DNA of 64,000 nucleotides, from positions 7,148,001 to 7,212,000 of the forward strand of contig NZ_CP048113.1 in NCBI RefSeq assembly GCF_010093065.1, given 5' to 3'. Position 1 is the stretch's first letter. Each line of letters begins with the position of its first letter. The notes under the pieces were generated by a model. It had not been told where the DNA came from and searched no databases. It saw only the letters and a program-made list of their open reading frames with translations. Of the stretch, positions 35,444 to 47,400 are shown in pieces. This stretch comes from Chitinophaga agri. Lineage in GTDB: Bacteria > Bacteroidota > Bacteroidia > Chitinophagales > Chitinophagaceae. The position numbers were made by a program, and so were the translations under genes.

Positions 35444-38400
35444 GTGTTTAAAAATCAGAAAATGAAAGAGTTTATATATCACGTTTTTGAGCAGCGGGTA
35501 CAGGAGTCACCCTCATCCATAGCAATAATAGATGCAGGAGTTAGCATCAGTTACGAAATGTTAAACCGCCGTAGTAACCAACTCGCTCACCTGCTGCTCC
35601 ATCATGGCGTAAAGACTGGTGACAGGGTGGCCGTTTTTCTTCCCGCTGGTATACGTCATGTTACAGCTTTACTGGGTGTATTTAAATCCGGAGGCGTATA
35701 TGTCCCAATGGATATCAGTTTTGCCAGCGTTCGTTTGTTACAGATGCTGAAGGAAACACGTCCTGAGGTGATCATCACATCAGGAGAATACAGAAAGGAG
35801 CTGGAGGAATTTTTTCAACAACATAACTTATCTATCAACTGCCTGGTAGTGTTGCAATTGTCGGGAAGCTCCCTGCTGCAGGATATATCTCTTGAAGGCA
35901 TTGCGAGTATCTCGATTGGTGAAACAGTACCTGAAGTGTATCGTGATCACGTGCTGGTCGCATCTGCTGAATATAGTGTAGAGAATCCCGTTGTTAACAT
36001 GCCGGTGAACAGTGATAACTATATTTTTTATACCTCTGGTTCTACCGGCCGGGGCAAGGGTATTGTTGGGGCACATGATAGCCTGAGTCACTATATTCAC
36101 TGGCACATGCGCGAGTGGAATATTAAGAGAGGAGACCGTATTAGTCAGCTGGCACCTGTTACCTTTGACGCATCGCTGAAAGATATTTTCAGCAGCCTGG
36201 CGTCGGGAGCTACACTTTGTATCCCATCACAGCCGGTACGCAGCAATATGTTGTTACTGGCAGATTGGTTGCGGACCGAAGAGGTTAATATTTTACAGAC
36301 AGTGCCTTCTTTGTTCCGGCTGCTCACCACGGCAGTAAAGCAGCAGGGACAAAGTATTGATGCCTTACGCTATATAGTGCTGGCTGGTGAAAAATTATAT
36401 GGCAAGGACGTTACTAACTGGCTTGCGGCAAATGGAAAAGGGGCTCGTATCTCAAACCTGTATGGTCTAACTGAAACGACAGTACTGAAAACATATTTTC
36501 ATATCGATAGCTGGGAGTGGGAGCCAGGGGAAGTAATACCCGTGGGAAAGGCTATCAGTAACACATATGTTGCGGTCATCAATGAAAGTGGGCTGTGCTC
36601 TTCGGGCGAGTTAGGTGATGTTTATATAAAAAGTCCATTTATCAGTAAAGGTTATCTGGATAAAGAACTGACGACACATAGCCTGGTGCAGAACCCACTG
36701 GTGAAGGACAGAGCTGACCTTGTGTGGCTGACCGGCGACGTAGGCCGCTATCGTCCTGATGGTAGCCTGGAAATACTGGGACGTCGTGACGATCAGGTAA
36801 AGATAAGCGGCGTACGCATAGAACTGGATGAGGTACGTGGTAGTATCTTGCAGCTCGAAGACATTAATCAGGTCGAATTGCTGGTAGATCAGGACGCCGA
36901 TTATCAGCAGTCGTTAATTTGTTACTATACAGGTCGTGAACGTAGCGGCGAACAATTGCGTGGCGAGTTGTCAGCCCTGCTGAATGCAGCAATGCTGCCT
37001 TCGTATTATGTGTGGTTATCTCAATTTCCCCTGAACCTGAATGGCAAGGTAGACCGTAAAGCGCTGCCCCGTCCACAGGAACTGCTGTACAATGAATATG
37101 AGGCACCACATCCTGGTATTGAACGCAACCTCGCAGATCTGTGGCAGCAGGTATTGGGTGTTGAGCAAGTAGGTAGAAATGATAACTTTTTTAACATCGG
37201 CGGTTCATCACTGAAGGCTATACAACTGATTTCCCGTATTTATAAATCATTGGATGTACAGCTTAGTATAGCAGAGTTGTTCAGTCATGCCGAACTGCAT
37301 CAACAGGCAGCACTTGTAAACGTTGCCAAACGATCCGCTTACGTAGCTATTCCTGTAGCCCAATCACAACCGACATATCCGCTATCTAATGCACAAAAGC
37401 GTTTATGGTTACAGGTCCAGCAATCACCGGCAGCTGTCCAGTTCAATGGTCGCGATCTGTATCGCCTTGCAGGTCAGGTGTCAGTAGACAGCTTAATGTC
37501 GGCTTTTGAAACTATTATCGGGCGTCATGAAAGTTTGCGTACCATTTTTGTTGTGGAAAACGGGGAACCACGTCAGCAGATACTACCCGCTGACGCACCC
37601 ATATTCCGTGTGCAATATTATGATTATACTGAAACAGCCGAAGGTGCAGCCAAAGCGCTAGCACATGCACGTGCCGTAACGAGAGAAGTCTTTGACCTTT
37701 CTTCCGGTCCCCTGATACGTGTTGCGCTATTCCGTATAAATGAATCTGACTATCTGCTCAGTCTCTGCATGCATCATATCATCTCCGACGAGTGGTCCAT
37801 GCAGGTTCTGATCAGGGAGTTGCTGTTGTGCTACAATAGCTACACCTCCGGTAATGTGCCGTTATTGCCGGCACTGCCTGTACAATACAAGGATTATGCC
37901 TGCTGGCAGCAGGACCAGTTGAAGGGCGCCACTCTGGAAGCTGCCCGTAATTATTGGCTAAGCCGGTTTAGTGGTGAGTTGCCGGTATTATCACTTCCTC
38001 TCGATCATCCCCGTCCCGTTGCACAGGGATACCACGGGGGTGAGGTATATTTTGAATTCAGCGAGGAAGACAGTGTACTGTTTGGATCACTGGTACGTGA
38101 GGAAGATGCTACCTTATTTATGGGATTGTTATCCCTCGTGAAAGTATTATTATACCGTTATACGGGACAGCAGGATATTGTAGTTGGCACACCAGTAGCC
38201 GGCCGTGATCATCCGGACCTGGAAGGGCAGATAGGCTACTTCCTGAATACACTCGCGCTTCGCAATCATGTGACAGGCGAACAGAATTTCCGCCAACTGT
38301 TACATGAGGTTCGGGGTAATACATTGGAAAGCTATCAGTATCAGTGGTACCCGTTCGATATGCTCGTGGAAGATCTGGGCCTGAATACTGGTCAGGGCCG

Positions 38401-41400
38401 TTCTCCTTTATTTGATATCGTCGTTATCCTGCAGAATATTCAGCTGAACCAGGACACTGCATTAGAGATGAACGGTGTCGAAGTGACAACGGAGGATGCT
38501 GCATTGGAAATCAGCAAGGGAGACTTGCGTATTCAGTTCGTTGAGCCGGGAGATGGCCGCCATCTTTATGGTAGTATAGAGTATAACACGGATCTCTTTG
38601 ACCGTGAAAGGATCGTCCATATCAGCAGACATTTGCAGGAGCTGTTTCATGCCGTTGTTAAAGATCCGGAAGGTTTGATCCGTACACTATCTTATCAGGC
38701 GGATGATGGTGTGGAAACAGCCTTATTCAACAGTGATGTGCCCGTGGATAACTATCCTCTTGTTCATCAGCTTTTCGAACAACGCGCGCTCCAGCTCCCG
38801 TCCGCGATTGCCGTGACCGATGCCGGGGTCACGATTAGCTATGGATCACTTAACGCCCGTAGTAACCAGCTGGCACATCTGCTCATAGACCTCGGCGTTG
38901 GTGTTGGTGACAGGATTGGTCTTTTTCTGCCGGCAGGTATCCGGCACGTAATGGCTTTATTGTCTGTATTTAAGACAGGCGGTGTTTACGTACCGATGGA
39001 TATTACTTTTGCCCCTTTGCGTTTGCTACAGATGCTGAAGGAGACGAAACCAGCTGTGATCATCACATTAGCAGAACATCGGGAAGAACTGGAGCAGCTG
39101 TTCCTGGCTAATGACATCGCTGTAGACTATCTAGTTGTCCTGCCATTATCTGGCAAGGCATTACTGCAGGGAATCGGACTTGAGGGAACTGATATGATTT
39201 CCATTGGAGATGCTGTTCCCGAGGTATACCGTAATAGCGCTCCTGTTGTGACAAAGGAATATAGCATGGAAAATCCGCTTGTTGTTCCTGAAACTGATGG
39301 GGATAGTTACATCTTTTACACTTCCGGTTCCACTGGTAAGGGGAAGGGAATTGTTGGTGCCCATAATAGCCTGAGTCAATATATTCATTGGCATATACGG
39401 GAATGGAATATTGGCAGAGGGCATCGTATTAGTCAGTTAGCCCCTGTTACTTTTGATGCATCACTGAAAGATATTTTAAGCGCCTTGGCGTCAGGAGCAA
39501 CACTTTGTGTGCCCTCACCGTCAGTGCGTACTAATATGCAGTTATTGGCCGACTGGCTAAGGATGGAAAAGGTCAGCATTCTGCAAACGGTTCCTTCAAT
39601 ATTCCGCTTGTTGACTGCTGCTGTTAAACAACAGGGCCGCGGCATAGAGAGCCTTGAGTTTATTGTGCTGGCAGGTGAAAAGCTTTATGGAAAGGATGTG
39701 ACCAACTGGTATGCGGCGAATGGAAATAAAGCAAGATTGTCCAACCTGTACGGTCTTACAGAAACTACAATACTGAAAAGCTGTTTCCATATAGATGCCA
39801 GGAGCTGGGAAGCCGGTGAGGTGATACCTGTTGGAAGGGCTATCAGTAGCGCGCATATAGCTGTAATTAACGCGAGTGGCATGTGTACCGGTGGAGAATT
39901 GGGAGACATATACATCCGAAGCCCCTATATCAGCAAAGGTTACCTGGACAGCGCACTCACTGCGCGAAGTCTGGTGCAGAATCCGCTGATAAGTGAAAAG
40001 GAGGACCTGGTGTGGTGGACCGGCGACATGGGGCGTTATCGTAGTGACGGTAATCTCGAAATCCTTGGTCGTCGGGATGATCAGGTAAAGATAAACGGTG
40101 TGCGCATAGAGCTGGATGAAGTACGCGGCAGCATGCTGCAATTGAATGATATAGATCAGGTAGAGTTATTGGTTGACCAGGACGCTGATTTTCAGCAAAC
40201 ACTTATCTGTTACTATACAGGTCGTGAACGTAGCCCGGAAGGTTTGCGTACGGAGCTGTTAGCATTGGTAAATCCGGCGATGCTGCCTTCATATTATGTC
40301 TGGCTATCTCAATTCCCGCTGAACCTGAACGGGAAGGTAGACCGTAAGTCGCTCCCGCGTCCGCAAGCGCTTTCATCAGATGCAAATTATGAGGCCCCCC
40401 ATACAGGAGTGGAACAGGAACTGGCCGGTCTATGGAAGCAGGTACTGGGCGTAGAGCAGGTAGGTAGAAAAGACAGCTTTTTCAATATTGGTGGTTCCTC
40501 CCTGAAAGCCATTCAACTGATCTCCCGTATTTACAAGTCACTGGATGTACAACTCAGTATCGGAGAATTGTTCAGTAACGCGGAACTTCATGCGCAGGCC
40601 GCATTGATAAGCGCGGCTAAACGCTCTGCTTATGCTCCGATCCCGCTGGCACAGCCACAACCGAGTTATCCTTTGTCGAATGCACAGAAACGGATCTGGG
40701 TATTGAATCAACTTGATACGCTGTCTGCATCATATAATATCTCTCTTGTTTATACACTGGAAGGCGAAGTGAACACCGGCTGGCTGGAGTCCGCATTTAA
40801 GAGCCTGATTGCACGTCATGAAAGTTTGCGCACTATTTTCAGGTTGGAGAATGACCAGCCCCGTCAGGTGATCTTACCATTGCAGGATCTGGCATTTTCG
40901 ATTCATTTCAGCGACTGCACAGCTGCTCCTGATCCCGTAGCGTTCGCATTGGATAAGGTGGAGAAACTAGGTAAGACGGTGTTTAAGCTTGACCAGGCCC
41001 CGTTGATGAAGGTCGGTTTGTATCTGGTAAAAGAACAGCAATATCTGCTTACCCTGTGTATGCATCATATCATTGCAGATGAATGGTCAGTACAGCAGGT
41101 GTTGCTGAAAGAACTGGCAGCATTATATGAAGGATACAGTAATGGAAAGGAGATAGAACTGCCTGCACTGGTGGTACAATACAAAGATTTTGCATGCTGG
41201 CAGCAGGAACAGTTGAATACAGACGGCGCAGCTGCAGCCAGGAATTATTGGCAGCAGCAGTTCAGGGGAGAATTACCTGTATTAAACCTGCCATCGGATT
41301 ATCCCCGGCCGCTTATTAGAGGATATCAGGGCGCGGAAGTCTATAGTCAGTTTGATCACGTAGACAGTATGGCCTTTGATGCGTTGTTACAGCAAAATCA

Positions 41401-44400
41401 GGCAACGTCTTTTATTGGTGTACTGGCTTTAGTGAATATATTATTGTTCCGTTACACCGCACAAAGAGATCTGGTGATTGGTACGCCGGTGGCTGGACGT
41501 GAACATCCTGATCTCGAAGATCAGATAGGATACTACGTTAATACGCTGGCAATACGTAATGTGATCCCGGAAAAAGAGGACTTTGTCAGTTTATTAGCCA
41601 ATATAAAGAGAATCGTATCTGACGCTTTTCAGCATCAGATCTACCCATTCGATCTGCTCGTAGAAGAACTGGAATTGAAAGAGCGTGACCTGAGCAGATC
41701 TCCGTTATTCGATGTAATGATCAGCATGCAGGATTTAAGGCTATCAACTGTTAATGCTTCCGGTACATCCGGTTTAGCAACCGGCGGTCCGGCCATCAGG
41801 AAACATGTGAGCAAGTTTGACCTGACGTTTGCTTTTGAGCAGACGAATAGCGGACTCCAGTTGCGCATAGAATACGATACAGATCTTTTCCATCGCAGCC
41901 GTATCGAAAGAATGGCAGCGCATCTGCAGGGCTTAATGTCAGCAGTGATCCAGTCATCCACATTACCGGTCAGTGAACTGGATTATATCCCGGCAGATGA
42001 AAAACACTTGCTGTTGGAAGCATTTAATGATACAACATGTGCCTATCCGGGAGGTGCCACCCTCCCTGCACTTTTTGAGCAGCAGGTATTGCTTGTTCCG
42101 GATGCAGTGGCAGTAGTGAGTGCGGGAGGGGAATTAAGTTATAAGGCGCTTAATAGCCGCGCCAATGCATTGGCTCATTATCTGCAAACTGTCCATCATG
42201 TACAACCAGGTACGCTGATCGGCCTGTTGTCAGACCGTAACGAGCATGTCCTGATAGCGATACTGGGCATCCTCAAAGCCGGTGCGGCATATGTCCCCAT
42301 GGATCCTGCTTACCCAGCGGAAAGGATCTCAGCGATCATTCATGACAGTGGTCTGAAACTGCTGTTGTCAGATAGCATATATCACAGCGATCTGCCGGTA
42401 TGTACAATTGATGTAAGCGATTCAACCCTGTTTGAGTCGCAGGTGCAGGACAATCCTGCGCATTCCTTTGGTGTAGATCAGCCAGCCTATGTGTTGTACA
42501 CGTCTGGTTCCACAGGGCGCCCAAAAGGAGTGGTGGTCAGCCATCAGAATGTAGTCAACTACCTGAGCTGGGCGAACGGTTATTATTTCGGAGACCGCAC
42601 AGATAACGCTTTTGCAGTGTTCACATCTATAGCCTTCGATCTGACAGTGACCAGCCTGTTAAGTGGTCTTTTGCGTGGAGATAAAGTGTACCTGTATGAT
42701 GGTACGGATATGGGAATACTGCTGGAAGATGTATTTACCGCACCGGGCGTGCGGGCGGTAAAGATGACGCCATCTCATGTGGATGCCTTACCAGCGCTTA
42801 GTCATAGCGGAGTAGAGACGGTGATTCTGGGAGGGGAGGCCGTTCATCGGCGCCATATTGCTCGTCTGCACCGTTTGAACCCGGCAATGAAAGTATACAA
42901 TGAATATGGCCCCACAGAAACAACGGTAGGTTGTGTAGTGAATCTGATAACGGAAGAAGATGTGCGTATAGGCAAACCGATAGCTAACACCCGTATTTAT
43001 ATACTGGATCAGTCACTGGCATTGCAGCCGTTAGGCGTATCCGGGGAGCTATGCATAGCTGGCGCCGGCGTAGCACAAGGCTATCTTGGCCAGGAAGATC
43101 AGACAGCCGCCCGTTTTATAGATAATCCTTATGGTGTGGGTTTATTGTATCGCACCGGGGACATCGCCAGCTGGCAGCCGGATGGCAAACTTGTATATTA
43201 TGGTCGTACTGATGGTCAGGTTAAGATCCGCGGTTACAGGATCGAACTGGGAGAGATAGAACAGGTATTACGCATGCATCCATCACTGGATCAGGTGGCG
43301 GTAGCCGTAAAAGCAAGGGAGGAAGATAAATATCTGGTAGCCTACTATACACAGCATGCAGTTGTCTCCTCCGATGAGCTTCGCCATTTCCTGGAGGAAC
43401 GTTTACCACGTTACATGACGCCATCCTTCTTCGTGAAGCTTGATCAGTTCCCGCTGACGGTGAACGGGAAAGTTGATCTCAATGGATTGCCTCATCCGAT
43501 GCACAAGCAACATTCTCATAGAAAGCCATTTACTGTCATTGAGAAAAAACTGGCGGCATTGTGGGAGAAGATATTGGATTACAGCCCCGTTGGACTGGAT
43601 GATCACTTTTTTGAAATGGGCGGTCATTCATTGAAAGCGATACAGTTGAATGCACATATTTATAAGACATTTTCTGTTAAACCTGATCTTAAAGAATTAT
43701 TTGTAAATGCCACGCTCTCTTCGCAGAGCATGCTGATCGGCAACGCGCGCAGGCAGGAGTATGCCGCTATTCCGATAGCGGAAGCGCAGGCAACCTATCC
43801 ATTATCGAATGCCCAGAAGCGCTTATGGATGCTTAACAGGCTTGACACTTCCTCGACAGCGTATAACATCTCTATGCTGTACTGGCTCGAAGGAAATATT
43901 GATCAGGGAAGACTTTCAATGGCTTTCCGTCACCTCGTGGAACGGCATGAAAGCCTGCGTACTGTTTTTGTAATGGAGAATAATGAGCCGAGACAATTTA
44001 TTATACCGGCGGACAAATTTGCTTTTGATGTAGAATTCTTCAATTACGAAAATGTTATGAATGCTGATGGAAGAGTACAGCTGGAAGCGCAGGCCATTGC
44101 CGATACGGTATTTGATCTCACGGAGGGGCCGCTGATGCGGGTAGCTGTATTCCGTTTGCCGGATCACCGGAGTTTGCTGGTTTTATCGATGCATCATATT
44201 ATTTCTGACGAATGGTCTCTGCAGATCCTGATAAAGGAAACAACCACGTTCTATAACGCCTATCTGAATGTAGGGAAGCCCGATTTCCGGTCGCTAACCA
44301 TTCAATACAAGGATTATTCCTGCTGGCAGCAGCAGCAGCTTAGCGCTGGCCTGTTAGATGCTTCCCGTGCATATTGGTTAAATCAGTTCAGTGGGGAATT

Positions 44401-47400
44401 GCCGGTGCTGGAATTACCTGCTGACTCGGCGCGGCCTGCCATCCGTCGTCACAGAGGGGCAAGGGTATATCACCAATTCTCACAGTCGGAGAGCCGGCTG
44501 TTTGAAACACTATTGAGAGATAATAATGCCACGCTTTTTATGGGGCTGCTCGCACTGGTGAATACATTGTTATACCGGTACAGCGGACAGACAGACCTTA
44601 TTATGGGAAGTGCGGTGATGGGCAGGAACCATCCTGACCTGGAAGACCAGATCGGATACTATGTAAATATGCTGGCCTTTCGTAACCAGTTGGATCCTGC
44701 TATGGGATTCAAAGCGTTTCTTACCAATGTTCGTCAGACCGTATTGGACGGAATGAGTCATGAAGCATTTCCATTTGACCTGTTAATAGAGGAACTGGAA
44801 CTGGCCAGAGACAGAAGCCGTTCGCCATTATTTGATGTGCTGATCAGCATGCCGGGATCATATGATGAAGCACGGGACGGGGTTACAGGATTATCGGACG
44901 TGAAAGTAGGATCAGGTGAGCTTGATCACAATGTTAGCAAATTTGATCTTACATTTTTCTTTGAACCGGCAGATACCGGACTTCAGTTGCAGATTGAATA
45001 CGATACAGATCTTTTCCATCGCGGCCGTATCGAAAGAATGGCAGCACATCTGCAGGGCTTAATGTCAGCAGTGATCCAGTCATCCACATTACCGGTCAGT
45101 GAACTGGATTATATCCCGGCAGATGAAAAACACTTGCTGCTGGAAGCATTTAATGATACAACATGTGCCTATCCCGGAGGTACCACCCTCCCTGCACTTT
45201 TTGAGCAGCAGGTATTGCTTGTTCCGGATGCAGTGGCAGTAGTGAGTGCGGGACGGGAATTAAGTTATAAGGCGCTTAATAGCCGCGCCAATGCATTGGC
45301 TCATTATCTGCAAACTGTCCATCATGTACAACCAGGTACGCTGATCGGCCTGTTGTCAGACCGTAACGAGCATGTCCTGATAGCGATACTGGGCATCCTC
45401 AAAGCCGGTGCGGCATATGTCCCCATGGATCCTGCTTACCCAGCGGAAAGGATCTCAGCGATCATTCATGACAGTGGTCTGGAACTGCTGTTGTCAGATA
45501 GCGTATATCACAGCGATCTGCCGGTATGTACAATTGATGTAAGCGATTCAACCCTGTTTGAGTCGCAGGTGCAGGACAATCCTGCGCATTCCTTTGGCGT
45601 AGATCAGCCAGCCTATGTGTTGTACACGTCAGGTTCCACAGGGCGCCCCAAAGGAGTGGTGGTCAGCCATCAGAATGTGGTCAACTACCTGAGCTGGGCG
45701 AACAGTTATTATTTCGGAGACCGCACAGATAACGCTTTTGCAGTGTTCACATCTATAGCCTTCGATCTGACAGTGACCAGCCTGTTAAGTGGTCTTTTGC
45801 GTGGAGATAAAGTGTACCTGTATGATGGTGCGGATATGGGAATACTGCTGGAAGATGTATTTACCGCACCGGGCGTGCGGGCGGTAAAGATGACGCCATC
45901 TCATGTGGACGCCTTACCAGCGCTTAGTCATAGCGGAGTAGAGACGGTGATTCTGGGAGGGGAGACCGTTCATCAGCGCCATATTGCGCGTCTGCGCCGT
46001 CTGAACCCGGCAATGAAAGTATACAATGAATATGGCCCCACAGAAACAACGGTAGGCTGTGTAGTGAATCTGATAACGGAAGAAGATGTGCGTATAGGCA
46101 AACCGATAGCTAACACCCGTATTTATATACTGGATCAGTCACTGGCATTGCAGCCGTTAGGCGTATCCGGGGAGCTATGCATAGCTGGCGCCGGCGTAGC
46201 ACAGGGCTATCTTGGTCAGGAAGATCAGACAGCCGCCCGTTTTATCGATAATCCTTATGGTGTAGGTTTATTGTATCGCACCGGGGACATCGCCAGCTGG
46301 CAGCCGGATGGCAAACTTGTATATTATGGTCGTACTGATGGTCAGGTTAAGATCCGCGGTTACAGGATCGAACTGGGAGAGATAGAACAGGTATTACGCA
46401 TGCATCCATCACTGGATCAGGTGGTGGTAGCCGTAAAAGCAAGGGAGGAAGATAAATATCTGGTAGCCTACTATACACAGCATGCAGCTGTCTCCTCCGA
46501 TGAGCTTCGCCATTTTCTGGAGGAACGTTTACCACGTTACATGACGCCATCCTTCTTTGTGAAGCTTGATCAGTTCCCACTGACAGTAAACGGAAAAGTC
46601 AACGTAAAGGTATTACCAGACCCCTTTGTAAAAGCGGAAACAGGCACAGGCAAAGTTTTAACAGATGCGGAAAAACGCCTGATCGCAATATGGGAAGATG
46701 TACTGGATTATAAACCCATTGGCCTCGATGATAATTTCTTTGAAGTGGGTGGGCATTCGTTGAAAGCAATACAGGTATTATCACGGATACAGCGGGAATT
46801 CGGCATCAGTATATCGCTGGGAACATTATTCAACAAGCCTACGCTCAGACAGCTATCGGACTTTAGCGGACTAAGTGAAGAAAATAGTACCCTCGTACCT
46901 TTAAATACGATAGATGATTCTCTCAGGAACATTTATTTCTTCTCGCCATTAATTGGTACACCGCTTATTTATCTCAGGATATGTAAAAATCTGAATGGTA
47001 AATTCAACTGTTACGGTTTACAGGATAAAGGTATTGATGACAGAACAACGCCAGCTGCCAGTCTGGAGGAAAAGACAAGGCATTTTATGGAAGAGATCCT
47101 GCGTAAGCATACAGGGGGCAAGATCGTTCTGTTCGGCTTCTCATATGGCGCTGCAATTGCCTACGAAACAGCAAAAATGATCGAGATGAAAGGGTATACC
47201 ACTTCGTTGATTATAGTCGACCGGCATGTGCAGGAAAAGGTCGCTGGAAAGGCGGCTAAAGCATCTGAGCAGGAGGAGATGGAAAACGATTTTGCATGGC
47301 TGGCCTCCAAGCTGGTCACTTCAGGTGTAGCGCTGAAAGACACGGAATCCCTCAAGCGTATCTGGAGGAACAATGCAACTATGATCAGCGATTACAAACA

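Noticed and set aside
39596..40141. 181-residue minus-strand open frame
   Set aside because: Antisense shadow of A11; coding evidence for the NRPS strand is overwhelming.
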